A stretch of DNA of 64,000 nucleotides, from assembly GCA_014155875.1 (NCBI GenBank), contig JACEFZ010012579.1:372001-436000 (forward strand). Reading direction: 5' to 3'. The DNA comes from Cepaea nemoralis (taxonomy: Eukaryota; Mollusca; Gastropoda; Stylommatophora; Helicidae). Positions within the stretch are counted from its first letter, which is position 1. Each line of letters opens with the position of its first letter. Both the position numbers and the translations under genes were made by a program. A model generated the notes under the pieces. The model had not been told where the DNA came from. It saw only the letters and a program-made list of their open reading frames with translations, and searched no databases. Positions 20,101 through 31,545 of this stretch are shown in pieces.

Positions 20101-22212
20101 AGAAAGGCAAGCTGGGAAAGGATGTGAAAAAGGTGCCAGGCAGTGTGCAAATGATTATTGGATCAAGTTATGTGAGTCCATTCAAATCGCAAGTGATAAG
20201 GGCGATATAAGAAGCATGTATGAAGGAATAAAGAAAGCCTGTGGTCCAGTGATCAAAAGAAGTGCACCGCTGAAAACCTTGACTGGAGAAGTCATCACTG
20301 ATAAGAAACAGCAGATGGACAGATGGGTAGAGCACTATTTGGAGCTTTACTCAAGTGAGACCAAACTAGCGGATGATGCCCTCAACGCCATAGAAGCTCT
20401 ACCAACTCTTGACCACCTGGACACACTTCCCACCATAACAGAAGTTAAGTGTGCTATAAATGAACTTGCATCTGGCAAGGCTCCAGGTAAGGAAGGGATT
20501 CCAATAGAGGTTATCAGGAGTGGGCAAGACACACTCTCTACAGATCCACCAGCTAATAGAGCTATGCTGGCGTGAAGGACAAGTCCCACAGGATTTCAAA
20601 GATTCAAACATCATAACGCTGTACAAGAACAAGGGTGATCGGAGCGACTGTAACAACTATAAGGGTATCTCACTTCTGTGTATTGTTGGAAAAGTATTTG
20701 CCAGAATTGTTCTGCACAGACTTCAAGTCCTAGGAGATCAAGTCTACCCCGAATCACAGTGTGGCTTTCGACAGAACCGGTCTACCACTGATATGATATT
20801 CTCATTGCGACAAATGCAAGAAAAATGCCATGAACAGAATCAACCACTATTTATTGCCTTCATCGACCTCACAAAGGCATTTGATTTGGTCAGTCGTGAG
20901 GGTCTGTTCAAGGCACTAAAGAAGATTGGCTGCCCACCAACTCTTCTGTCCATTGTGGAATCGTTCCACACAGGCATGAAGGGTATAATCAAGTTTGATG
21001 GTGCAACTTCTGAAGAATTTGAAATCAAGAGTGGAGTTAAGCAAGGTTGTGTACTAGCTCCCACCCTCTTTGGAATATACTTTTCACTTCTACTGAAATA
21101 TGCATTTCGTGATCAGGATGGTGGTATATACATTCACTCACGCTCAGATGGCGGCCTCTACAATGCTCAGAGATTGAAGGCTAAGACCAAAATTAGGAGG
21201 GTACTGATCAGAGAGTTGCTTTTTGCAGATGATGCTGCAGTTACGACCCACTCTGAGGAAGAATTGCAATGTCTACTATCTGCATTCTCCAATGCTTGTT
21301 CTGAATTTGGTTTAACAATTAGCAAAAAGAAGACACAGATTATGTCACAAGGTGCACATGGGGTACCATCAATCTTTATTGACGACGCCGAACTAGAGAT
21401 AGTAGACCATTTTACATATCTAGGATCAGTGGTAAATAGCAAATTATCCCTAGATCAGGAAATCAACATCCGGATTGGTAAGGCAGCAACAACAATGAAC
21501 AGGTTAAGAAAAAGAGTCTGGGAGAACAGGAAGCTTACTGCCAAAACAAAAGTCCTTGTCTATCAAGCCTGTGTCCTTAGTACTCTTCTCTATGGCAGTG
21601 AAACCTGGACAACTTACTCACACCAAGAGAACAATTTAAACAGCTTTCATATGCGGTGTCTGCGAAGAATTCTTGGTATTAAGTGGCAAGACAAAATCAC
21701 AAATACTGAAGTATTGGAAAGATCAGGTTGTGTGACAGTTTATTCCATGCTCAGTCTTCGTAGACTTAGATGGATAGGACATCTTAGGAGGATGGATGAT
21801 GGTAGAATACCAAAGGATATCTTTTTTGGTGAATTACAGATGGGTAAGAGATCTCAGGGTCGGCCTCTACTACGATACAAAGATGTGTGTAAGCGGGACA
21901 TGATTGATACAGGCATTGATAATGCACATTGGGAGCAAGTCGCCGCTGAACGTGTTGCATGGAGGGCAAATATCAGAAATGGAATAAAGTCAAAGGAGAA
22001 AATTATTGCAGAAAAGTCACACACCAAGCGTTTGAGACGTAAGATGGTGCATGATGGTGGAAATGACCACGTGTTCACATGCACCCACTGTGAACGGACA
22101 TTTACAGCGCAAATTGGCCTTATCAGTCACACTCGCTACCGCCATAGTTAAAAGTTATTATGCCTTTTTAGAACACAAACTATCGTCTGTCAAGACGGCA
22201 AGGTGCCAATGA
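20034..22212 (+). mobile_element. LINE C (copy 2), incomplete at the 5' side
   Basis: Near-identical to LINE C from about position 2895 to its 3' end (GCCAATGA), ending at the same point in LINE A. The target duplication ATATTTTGCTGAG is at 22213-22225. The left side is not a normal 5' truncation: it dissolves into the noisy junction at about 20034. Because it occupies the same insertion site as copy 1, it descends from the same insertion event. Confidence 0.9.
20093..22151 (+). pseudogene. LINE C copy 2 ORF, frameshifted
   Basis: Covers the linker, RT and C-terminal zinc finger of the LINE C protein. The frame breaks near 20537, where copy 1 reads ACTCACTATACAG and this copy reads ACTCTCTACAG, a net loss of two bases. 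The result is an upstream frame 20093-20575 and a downstream frame 20520-22151 with intact LTKAFDLV, LLFADDAAV and the terminal CxxC...HxxxxH finger. Apart from that break it differs from copy 1 by only a handful of substitutions (for example DSNIITLYKN versus DSSIITLYKN). Confidence 0.9.
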
Positions 22213-23640
22213 ATATTTTGCTGAGATGGCTTTGAGAGAGATGTTCGCTTCAGTTGTTTGTTCTCTCTCTGCGGTCTTCCTAGCATCTTCAACTTTGTCC
22301 TCCAAAATTTGTAGTTCTTCAGTCCAGTATGGTTTGTAATTTTTCCTCGCTCCTCTTGGAATAGACTCAGTGGCCGCCTGTATTATTGCTCTGTTTAGAC
22401 TTTCCACCATTTGCTTCATGTTGCCATATCGTGTATTTATGTTTTCACAATATTTGTCTGTTAGTATGGCAAATCTGTCCCAATCTGCTCGTTTGTAATT
22501 CCAGCGGGGCAAAGGCTTTTGCTCCTGTGGAACATACTCCATATTCATTACAAGCTTGATTGGTCTGTGGTCACTACCTGCTAATTGGTCAAGCACGTGG
22601 CGATCGATTTTGTGGAGGATGTCTCCTGTGCAGAAAGCTAAGTCTGGAGTAGAAGTGGTAATCCATCTTCTGGAGTAGAAGCTCGGTGTGTCATCCACTT
22701 TGTTGAGTAGATGGAGATTTGAGTCTATTTCCCAGTCCTCCACTTCATCTCCTCTTTTGTCAGTATCTGGGTATCCCCATCTTTCTGAACGGCTATTAAA
22801 GTCTCCGACAACAATGCAATTTGTGTCAGTTATTTTCATGTTTGAGAGTGTAAGATCCTTATCTGCCGGGCTATACAGATTGTAGATTCTTATTTTCACG
22901 TCCTTTATCATTATATCAACACCTATAATTTCCGTTTGGTTGTCAGAGATCACAGATACTTCGCTGCAAGGTATTGTATTTCGTGTAAGTATTACAACTC
23001 CTCCTTTGTGTCCTTCGCGGTCGAAACGTGTGGCCTGATATCCCTTGACTGAAAATGTGCGATTGGCTTTGAGGTGTGTCTCTTGAATGCATGCCACATC
23101 TATTCTATCTTTAAGAAGACGCTGTGTTAGGGAGGCTTTCTTGTTATAAACTCCTTCGGCATTCCACTGTAGTATGTTGAGTGTCCGGAGTGTTTGGTCA
23201 ATAGCTCTTAACCTACTCCTCTGTGCCTTGACTCCACAGCACAGGGGAAGGTGACCACCAGTAGTCATGGGTGGACCCCCTCGAGGCAGGGGGCCCGGCA
23301 CTATCACCGCCTGATGGGACTTCACGGGATTAGCACCATAACGATTAATTTTGATTTGTGACATCATGAATTAAGTTACGTTGCACTGCTTTGTCAAGCC
23401 TGTGGCTCAGTGCATCCGATTTCGACAAGCATTTGTTCGGGGTGCTTTCCCTAGCCTTTGACTGTCCCCAGTCTACCTACAAGGCAGCAGGTTTGTGTGT
23501 CACTTGGTCTGGTCCCTCTCCCTTGACCTGTCCGACATGGGTGACCCTACCAGTAGCTGTGCTACCGTCGGCATAGCTCTTGGGGTCATTGGAACACACA
23601 AGCCCCTCTACCTCGACAAGGTGGACACACGGTAGAGGGG
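22213..23640 (-). mobile_element. LINE A (copy 2): endonuclease part and 5' end, without the 3-kb insertion
   Basis: Same LINE A sequence as 5055-6170 plus 9239-9550, but continuous: CTTCACGGG joins directly to ATTAGCACC at 23322-23338. The minus-strand frame from 23367 starts with the same context as LINE B (KINRYGANPVKSHQAVIVP) and encodes the AP-endonuclease (VVGDFNSRSERWGYPD, GSDHRPIKL) until LINE C cuts it at 22225. The 5' end CCCCTCT is at 23640. Confidence 0.9.
23561..23640 (-). ncRNA. Candidate HDV-like ribozyme, LINE A copy 2
   Basis: Same 5'-terminal pairings as at 9471-9550, with no differences seen in the paired segments. It adds no independent covariation because it is a copy of the same insertion. 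Confidence 0.3.
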
Positions 23641-24197
23641 TTGTGGTATACTGTTAGCTGGTAACCTACTTGCATCGCCAAACCATTTGACTTGCTGCCT
23701 TCTAATAAAATCTAGTACAGCTATAACCCCCACTTTAGTCCTGATTTCGTCATTTCTGATTTTATCTCTTCTTGATATATTGAGTAGTATTCTCAGGAAT
23801 CTCATTTCTGTTGTTGTGATTTTCTTTTCTCTTTTTCTGTCATTGTCCAGGTTTGGCATTGGTAACATACAGTTGGTAGGAAGATTGTGTTGTAAAGTGC
23901 TTTAACATAGAGTTGGTAGGAAGATTGTGTTGTAAAGTGCTTTCTTAGTAGTTATTGATACATGTTTGTTCTTTAGTATTGGTGCCATTTGTCCAATGAG
24001 TTGGTTTGCCTTATTGCATCTATTTTTGATCTCGTCTTCTGATTTGCCATTTGATGATATTATACTTCCTAGGTACTTGAAACTCTTTACTTGTTTCAAT
24101 GGATGTTCGTTTAGGTGAATGGTTGTTGCTTTTTCTTCTTAAGTTATAGTCAATACCTCTGTTTTACTTGTGCTAATTTTCATGTTATGTTCCCTAC
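23641..24197 (-). mobile_element. LINE E/F (copy 2), C-terminal RT part, uninterrupted by LINE B
   Basis: Continuous minus-strand RT C-terminus: KTEVLTI, QVKSFKYLGSIISSNGK, KALYNTIFLPTLC, TTEMRFLRILLNISRRDKI and VLDFIRRQQVKWFG. It preserves the empty LINE B site at 23752-23762. It ends at 24189-24197 with the LINE D target duplication GTTCCCTAC. Confidence 0.87.
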
Positions 24198-25527
24198 GAG
24201 ACAAATTCCAGTGTGAAAATTATAGAGGAATATCACTACTGTCCATAAGCTATAAGATACTATCCGCAGCACTACTAAATAGACTAAAACTATATTCAGA
24301 ATACATATTAGGTGACTACCAGGCGGGTTTTAGACAAAACAGATCAACAATAGATCAGATATTTATCTTACGACAAACAGCCAAGAAAAATTGGGAATAT
24401 AAAAGAGATCTCCATAACATTTTTGTAGATTTTACAAAGGCTTATGATAGTGTCCATAGGAATAGTCTATGGAATGCTATGCGGGAATTTGGAATACCAA
24501 GGAAGTTAAACATGACCAGACTATGCATGGAAGATACTTATAATATAGTAACATATAAAGGCAGGAAATCATACCCTTTCCAAATAACATCAGGCTTGAA
24601 GCAGGGTGATGTACTATAGCCGCTACTCTTCAATCTGGCTCTAGGGAAAGTTGTAAGGAGGGTAAAGGAGGAATGTGATGTTGGAGGAACATCCAAGCTG
24701 CTTCGTTATGCAGATGATATAGATATTATAGGGGAAAATGAACAAAAGACATTGGAAATATTGACTCACTTAAAGGAAAAAGCCTAACAGATGGGGCTGG
24801 TTATCAACCAAGATAAGACAGAATATATGGTAATTTCAAGAGAAGGAATGGCTAAAAACTCTGGCCACATACAAATAGATAATATGACCATTAAAAGAAC
24901 GGAAACATACAAATACCTGGGTACAATCTTCAACTGCTCAAACATCATAAGGGAAGAAATACAAACTAGAATCAATTCTGGAAATAAGGATATACTATGC
25001 ACTACAACATCTACTAAAATCAAAGGCGCTATCTCGTAACACCAAGATCACAATATACAAAACACTGATCAGACCAGTTGTGCTGTATGGCTCTGAAACC
25101 TGGAGTACAATTAAAGGAGACGAAGCCTTGCTACAAACCTTTGAGAACAAAGTGTTAAGACGCATCTTTGGACCCATTAGGGATACACAAAGTGGAGAGT
25201 GGAAAAGAAGAAGTAACAAAGACATTTATGATCTGTTTAAGTCCCTGCTAATCACTGGTATCATGAAGGCTAATAGGCTACAATGGCTGGGGCATATAGA
25301 AAGAATGGAAGATAATAGGGAAACAAAACTCGCTTACACTCAGGAAATAAATGACCATGGACCCCGAGGTAGACCAAGAAGACGGTGGAGAGATAATATA
25401 TATACAGACCTACAAGCACTTGGAATCAACGACTGGCAAGAGAAGGTCCACCAGAGAGACGAATGGAGACGGATTGTATCTGCAGCAAAGAACCTCAATG
25501 GCTCGGAACGCTGAAGAAGAAGAAGAA
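24198..25527 (+). mobile_element. LINE D (copy 2), 5'-truncated, (GAA)n-tailed
   Basis: Same insertion as 15052-16381, with GTTCCCTAC on both sides (24189-24197, 25528-25536). The RT core is as in copy 1. This copy has a TAG near 24617 where copy 1 has TCG (DVLSPLL region), but keeps a better C-terminus (GPRGRPRRRWRDNIYTDLQ). The shared TAA near 24785 shows the element was already dead before the two copies separated. Confidence 0.9.
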
Positions 25528-26243
25528 GTTCCCTACACATTTCGTTTAGACTATTCATGTGGTCTTGTAATTCATCTTCTGATTTTGCTATTAGTGCTTG
25601 GTCATCCGCAAACAGGAGTTCTCTAATGGTTAGATTTGCAGATGGTTCTTCTTATGTGTTCTTGTCATGCGGTGTTCTTGCGGTCTCTGTTTGGCTGGTT
25701 TCTTTACATATGTTGTTTATATATGTTATAAACAAGAGAGGGAACAGGACACAACCTTGTTGTACTCCGGATCTTATGGTGAAGGGTTTTGAGTGTTCTC
25801 CAGTTGCTCTCACTATGCATTCACTGTTGTTGTATAAGCTTCTACATAGGTTCATTAGATGTGTACTCACTCCATATTGTTTAAGGATTTCCCACAGCTT
25901 GTTTCTATCTACTCTGTCAAATGCCTTTTCTTGGTCGACAAAGCCTAAGTAAAGCGTTTCATTGAATTCAATTGATTTTTCTATAAGTTGTATAAGAGCA
26001 AAAATGGCATCTGTGCATCCTTTGTTTTTCTTAAATCCAAGTTGCGTTTCGCTTAACTGGGGTTCTATAATAGTTCTTAATCTTTTTTCAAGAATTTTGC
26101 AAAATATTTTCCCAGTATGACTCAACAGTGAAATGCCTCTGTATTGTGTGCAGTATAAACATCGCATATATATATCTGCATATTTATGTGCACTTTGTTT
26201 ACAGCAACCTATCACAATAAGTAATTATGAATTATTTATAGGT
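25528..26243 (-). mobile_element. LINE E/F (copy 2), upstream RT part
   Basis: Minus-strand RT: CLYCTQYRGISLLSHTGK, TQLGFKKNKGCTDAIF, LYLGFVDQEKAFDRVDRN, LMNLCRSLYNNSECIV, TIRSGVQQGCVLFPLLF and FADDQALIAKSE. It is more open than copy 1 (one frame from 26215 to 25652). The GFVDxEKAFD box shows the usual catalytic Asp. It is truncated at the 5' side against the GCTGACCCGG repeat. Confidence 0.87.
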
Positions 26244-26285
26244 TACTAGCTGACCCGGCCCGGCTTCGCCCAGTCCCTGGCGGGG

Positions 26286-26373
<88 letters not shown>

Positions 26374-27466
26374 CTATCTATCTATCTATCTATCTATCTC
26401 TATCTGTCTGTCTGTCTGACCCGGCCCGGCTTCGCCCAGCACCTGGTGGGGAGCATCCCATTTAAATCATATAAGTAGTCATATAAGCTCCTGTTCCCGT
26501 TCCCGACTATCTGTCTGTCTGTCTATCTGTCTGTCTGTCAGTCTGACCCGGCCCGGCTTCCCATTCCCTTTCCCAAAGCGGGGAGCGTCTCATTTAATTC
26601 ATATTCGGCCCCTGCTCCCGTTCCCGTTCCCCAAAAAGACGACACGGCCCGGCATCACCCAGCTCCTGGCGGGGAGCGTCTCATTTAATTCATAATTGGC
26701 CCCTGCTCCCGTTCCCGTTCCCAAAGCGGGGAGTATCTCATTTAATTCATATTTATTGGTTGCAGTTAGAACAACCTTAGATAAACGAAGACCAACTTAC
26801 AAAAAGCATTAGAAAGAGCACTTGAAAGAGCTTTACATCTTCCCCCAACAATTAACTTGGGTAAATGGAACGGCGACAGCAGCAGCAGCAGAAGAAGAAA
26901 AAAGAGGAGGAGGAGGGAGAAGGAGGAAGAGAGAGGAGGAGGAGGGATTATGAGGAGGAGAGAGGAGGAGGAGGGATTATGAGGAGGAGGAGGAGGGAGA
27001 GAGGAGGAGGGAGGAGGAGGATGGAAGAGGAGGAGAAAGGAGGTGGGGGAGGAGGAGGATTAGGGAGGAGGGATTAGGAGGAGGAGGATATAGGAGGAGG
27101 GAGGAAGAGGAGGAGGGGAGGATAGGTGAGGAGTTGGGGGAGGAGGAGGATTATAACTCATATACCTGTATATAACTGTAGCGAAAAGGTCCACCTATTT
27201 GAGAAATATGCAACAATTTTACATATATAGCAATGCTATTAGAAGTTATGTCCCCTCGCTATATATACATTATAATGTAAATTGAAATATTAAATAATAT
27301 TAAGTAAATAACTGTTTTTACACTAACAAACTATGACAGTTGGCAGCACGGGAATGAGAGGAAGACGTGTAGAAAATTTCATCTCAATCGGATGGACCGT
27401 TCGCGAACGCATAAAGGACATACATACATACATACAGACAGTCTCTTTTATATATATATAGATTAA
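26244..27466. mobile_element. Helentron/mini-me-like element (copy 2)
   Basis: Same element as 17099-18322 with different tract lengths: a slightly shorter (TCTA)n, a shorter (GTCT)n block near 26520, and a rearranged GGA tract (26870-27150). Differences between the copies are concentrated in the microsatellites, as expected for alleles or very recent duplicates. Confidence 0.55.
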
Positions 27467-28417
27467 ATAGTATAAATAACTAATTATTGCAATTTTATTA
27501 TATTTTACAATATGGACAAAACTTTTTACTAAATTGTTAACAAGATGTTTACAATTTTTTATTATCTATCAATGGCTTTAATTTCGATACAAACCGACTA
27601 CATTGTGACTGCAATTGTTGATTTCTAATAAGATGTATGTAACTGCTTGCAATTTTTGACAATATTCTTGAAATCTGGAGCAAGTTTACTTGTTGAAATT
27701 TGAGTGAAAATCCGATAATAAAGACCTATTCTTAGATTTGTTGATCTTCAAGCAAGAGAATGCTTGTTCGCAAATGTATGTTGATCCAAGCAATGATAAC
27801 AGTTTAGCTGCAAAGGTTTTCAAGTTGGGAAATGATTCTTGTGATAAAGATCCATAGAAATCCAGCAAACCATTTGATTTGAATTTCTCTTTCAGGTCAT
27901 GATCTGCTTGTAAGTCAAGCAGCTCCAACTGTATGTCCCCTGGGCTATATCAGCTTCTGCACTAAAAGGGGAACTGAGAATATTGAACTGTGGCTTAAGT
28001 TCTTGAAATCTTGGAATCTCCATCCAAATTCTTCAGTCAATACATCTAATTGGGCTTTGTACTTTTCAGTCATTTCACCAGAAATGGTTTCTTGTTTCAG
28101 CAAAGGGAAGGGAAGTGACAAAACCTTTTTTCACTTGCTTGTCTGGAGAACAGTGAGAGTTTTGCCTGAAATGATTTTACATGTACATACAGTTCATGTA
28201 CATACAGATCATGTGCAAACACACCATTGCCCTGAAGTTTGACATTCAGTTCATTTAATTTTTTCATAATTTCAATGGCAAACATAAAGTCTAACTTCCA
28301 CTCTTTATTGACAATGTTAGTATTAAAGTCAATGCAATGCCCTTCATCTCTAGGAACATCACTATTTCTTCTCTGAGGTCCCACACTCGCCTCAGCACGT
28401 TTCCGAGACTCAGCCAT
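27467..28417 (-). pseudogene. hAT-family transposase remnant (copy 2)
   Basis: Less damaged copy of 18323-19272. The minus-strand frame from 28417 reads MAESRKRAEASVG, then IDFNTNIVNKEWKLDFMF and LNELNVKLQGNG (to 28097). A second frame from about 27928 reads LELLDLQADHDLKEKF, GSLSQESFPNLKTFAAKLLS and GSTYICEQAFSCLKINKSKN. The order (an N-terminal helical region, then the FPNLK dimerisation block) matches hAT transposases of the GTF2IRD2/EPM2AIP1 type. It has frameshifts and is short for a full transposase. Confidence 0.65.
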
Positions 28418-28796
28418 TGATTACTGGTGTAGTATAGGCATCAGAATGTTCAGTTTCCAAATCTTCAAGTAATGCCTTGAACTGTCTGTGATTAAGTCCT
28501 CTTGATCTGATGAGTAAGAAGATTTGATGTAGAAGATAAAATTTGATGTAGAGTGTACAACTGTTCTGTTATTGTCCTGATCTGACACAAGCTGCGATTT
28601 TGTCATCTACAGGTGCTGAACGAAGTCGTCGTTGATAGGGGACCATCTTCATACCTCAGTAACCTTGACCTGTATATTGAAGGCAGACGGGTGACGACAG
28701 TACAAGGAGACGGTAACTCTGGTTTACTCTAAGTTGTTTGTGACAAAGTTTGCTGGTAAATTCAGAGAGTATACTGGTGAATTCAGGCAACATGCT
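28418..28796. other. Unassigned sequence, copy 2 of 19273-19654
   Basis: Nothing recognised apart from short GCTGGTGAATT-type repeats near 28750-28805. Confidence 0.5.
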
Positions 28797-29032
28797 GGTG
28801 AATTTGTGGGAGTCGCCGTGTTGAAGTGGTCAAGCCATCTGACTCGGGCTCCGAAGATTGTGGGTTCGATTCCGGGCCATGCCCTTCGGTTCACAGGTGC
28901 ATTTTTTTTCAAAGACTCCTGGGGGTCGTTGCTAGAGCTACAGAGTTTGTGCTTTGTGCGACACATTTGTCAGAAAGTCTACCTATGGCATAGCTCATGG
29001 GGTCTGCCATATAGCTACTTAGAAAAAAAGCA
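28797..29032 (+). mobile_element. tRNA-derived SINE (copy 2)
   Basis: As at 19655-19890: B box GGTTCGATTCC at 28863-28873, body motif CCTACCTATGGCATAGCTCA, and an A-rich end. It lies about 640 bases upstream of the tandem array made of the same body motif. Confidence 0.7.
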
Positions 29033-29665
29033 TACCTTGCATGGAACCAAAAGATAAACGCAAAGCGAACTACAGTGGACAGTATAGTGGACAGCGCACG
29101 AGGACGTCACGGCCACGTTCACCGGACAACGGGAACTTGACAACAAAATATACGTTGTCTAAATTCAGAAGGAAACGGACGTGTTTGTGGTTTGCTAAGG
29201 CCGAAGTATTTGTGGTTATAAGAAATTGAAGGATGGCAGCGGAATTGTTCTGAGCTACGAATATCTAACAACAGTTACTGGAAATGCCAGGGATAACCGA
29301 ATGACCGGCAACCTCTAGACTTGATTCGGCACAAGTGATAACCCAGAGACAGATTGGTTCAGCGAAGGAAGTATTGTAGAGATGATAACGGTGAGGCAGA
29401 GGACATGCGAAGGTTAGTAAGTACCTGTAGTAACTTAGGCTGCTCCCCGAATATCTCGGGACACTAAGACGTGTGCTATTACCTATCGATGTAATCTCTC
29501 GACAACCAGAATAAATCTCATGTGTATTTCGTTTCACGCTGTGTCGGCAATTTCTTCTCAAGTTATCTTTACTGCCTGTTATCAATGAGCCAATGATACT
29601 ATAGTGTGAGTCTAGGAAAGAAGACATGGCTGAAAGTTAAGAAGACTTGCATTATAGCAGAGTCA
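29033..29665. other. Unassigned, end of copy 2 and start of single-copy sequence
   Basis: Homology with copy 1 stops near 29166. The sequence beyond contains no exon I can support. An AATAAA (29510-29515) followed by T-rich sequence is present but has no coding context. This is probably NADK intron. Confidence 0.4.
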
Positions 29666-29673
29666 TTAAATCA

Positions 29674-30560
29674 TGCCAGAAAGCCTACCTGTACCAGAGC
29701 TCATGGGGTAATTAAAACATGGCAGTCCGGGAAGGTTAACCCTGGTCAACAAATGCCCGCAGAAGTCGGATGTGTCGGCCTAACGGCGCAAGAACGCAGC
29801 TCTGTTGTAAACAGGCACAACGCAGTCAATTCCGGGAAAAAAAACTCAGGATGAACGCAGAAGAAGAAGAAACATGCCAGAAAGCCTACCTGTGGCATAG
29901 CTCATAGGGTAATTAAAACATGCCAGAAAGCCTACCTGCAGCATAGCTCGTGGGGTCATTAAAACATGCCAGAAAGCCTACCTGTGGCAGAGCTCATGGG
30001 GTAATTAAAACATGCCAGAAAACCTACCTGTGGCATAGCTCATGGGATAACACATGCCAGAAAGCCTACCTGTGTTATAGCTTGTGGGATCATTAAAACA
30101 TGCCAGAAAACCTACCAGTAGCATAGCTCGTGGGGTCATTAAAACATGCCAGAAAGCCTACCTGTGGCATAGTTTGTGGGGTCATTAAAACATGCCAAAA
30201 AACCTACCAGTAGCATAGCTCATGGGGTAATTAAAACAGGCCAGAAAGCCTACCTGTGGCAGAGCTCGTGGAGTCATTAAAACATGCCAGAAAATCTACC
30301 TGTGCCATAGCTCATTTTGTAATTTAAACAGGCCAGAAAGCCTACCTGTGGCATAGCTCATGGGGTAATTAAAACAGGCCAGAAAGCCTACCTGTGGCAG
30401 AGCTTGTGGAGTCATTAAAACATGCCCCCTCTCTCGGCCTGCCTAGTTTACTCAAGCTGCAGAAAAGAAATCACTCAACTGGTGCCTACCTGTGGCATAG
30501 CTCATGGGGTAATTAAAACAGGCCAGAAAGCCTACCTGTGGCAGAGCTTGTGGAGTCATT
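29674..30560 (+). repeat. About 46-bp tandem array derived from the SINE body
   Basis: Roughly 17 units of CATGCCAGAAAGCCTACCTG + TGGCATAGCTCATGGGGT + AATTAAAA, with variants CAGAGCTCGTGG and ATAGTTTGTGGG. The core matches the tRNA-SINE body at 28960-29010 (CAGAAAGTCTACCTATGGCA...). The array therefore looks like amplification of a SINE tail. It is interrupted by a LINE B tail (29726-29870) and by a duplicated piece of the NADK splice-site region (30422-30487). Confidence 0.88.
29726..29870 (+). mobile_element. Short LINE B-tail element (SINE-like), plus orientation
   Basis: A 145-bp copy of the LINE B 3' end: TCCGGGAAGGTTAACCCTGG at the start, GTCGGATGTGTCGGCCTAAC in the middle, and a (GAA)n tail. 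It is flanked by AACATGGCAG (29716-29725) and AACATGCCAG (29871-29880). Confidence 0.85.
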
Positions 30561-30642
30561 AAAACATGCCCCCTCTCTCGGCCTGCCTAGTTTACTCAAG
30601 CTGCAGAAAAGAAATCACTCTACTGGTGCCTTCTGTCCCCAG

Positions 30643-30800
30643 GACTGATCATCTCCACGCCGACGGGCAGCACTGCCTATGCCGTGGCAGCAGGAGCCTC
30701 CATGATCCATCCCAGTGTGCCTTGCATCCTCCTGACTCCCATCTGTCCGCACTCGCTGTCCTTCAGACCTATCGTGGTGCCAGCCGGAGTGGAAATCAAG
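30643..30800 (+). CDS. NADK: NAD kinase, catalytic-domain exon (third from last)
   Basis: Encodes part of NAD kinase, which phosphorylates NAD+ with ATP to make NADP+ (cytosolic in animals). The exon lies between an acceptor (CTTCTGTCCCCAG) and a donor (AAG|GTAACT). It is 158 nt and begins with the last two bases of a Gly codon. Its 52 codons contain the family signature STPTGSTAY, then [36 protein letters not shown] and IK, nearly the same order as in vertebrate NADK. The GGDG motif and N-terminal exons should lie upstream, but I found none in 1-30640, so the preceding intron must be long and transposon-filled or disrupted by misassembly. The next exon continues in phase. Confidence 0.95.
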
Positions 30801-31225
30801 GTAACTTGTTGTGGTCATTGGGTTGCGACTTCCTCTGTGTTGTCTCTCTGTACATGTGGGAGTGACAGTGTGATACCACACATCCTGGTCTGACTCCTCT
30901 TATAATTGTTGTAGTCATTGGTTGGTGACCTCCTCTGTGTTCTCTCTCTGTACATGTGGGAGTGACAGTGTGATACCACACATCCTGGTCTGACTCCTCT
31001 TGTAATTGTTGTGGTCATTGGTTGGTGACTTCCTCTGTGTTGTCTCTCTGTACATGTGGGGGTGACAGTGTGATACCACACATCCTGGTCTGACTCCTCT
31101 TGTAATTGTTGTGGTCATTGGTTGGTGACTTCCTCTGTGTTGTCTCTCCGTACATGTGAGAGTGACAATGTGATACCACACATTCTGGTCTGACTCCTCT
31201 TGTAATTGTTCTGAACTGACTAAGG
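30801..31225 (+). repeat. About 105-bp tandem repeat at the start of an NADK intron (4 copies)
   Basis: Units containing GTTGTGGTCATTGGTTGGTG, CTGTACATGTGGGAGTGACA and TACCACACATCCTGGTCTGA. The first unit begins within a few bases of the NADK splice donor at 30801. Confidence 0.88.
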
Positions 31226-31344
31226 TCACTGTGATCATATCTTACGGCAGATTCCTGCTCTCAGGTTGTTCCTTGTTATTTATGAAAGTGAATGATAGTC
31301 CCAGAAACAGCGCCATGTCTGGGGAACCTAACTACTATGACCAT

Positions 31345-31545
31345 ATTAAATGTGATACAGGCTTGGAGAGAACAGTCTTGGAGGGCCTGGTTCCTGGAAG
31401 AATGGCTGGGGGTCCAGCAGCCCGTAGGTGGACACAGGACATAGCAGACAGCTGGACATGGGCAGGAGAAATTGCAAGAGATAGAGGCTTTTCAGCGCAT
31501 CGTGAGGAGAGTGACTTGATAAGAGTGCCGTAATAAGAACGATGT
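31345..31545 (+). pseudogene. LINE 3' coding fragment
   Basis: Plus-strand remnant with GLERTVLEGLVPGRM, then ARRWTQDIADSW and RDRGFSAHREESDLIRVP. This is the W.DDI..W...L..A..DR..WR pattern at the C-terminus of RTE-like LINEs. Too short to assign a family. Confidence 0.4.

Noticed and set aside
29236..29640. Possible LTR (TGTTCT start, AATAAA, TTATCA end)
   Set aside because: No matching target duplication, and no second copy in the window to define the ends.
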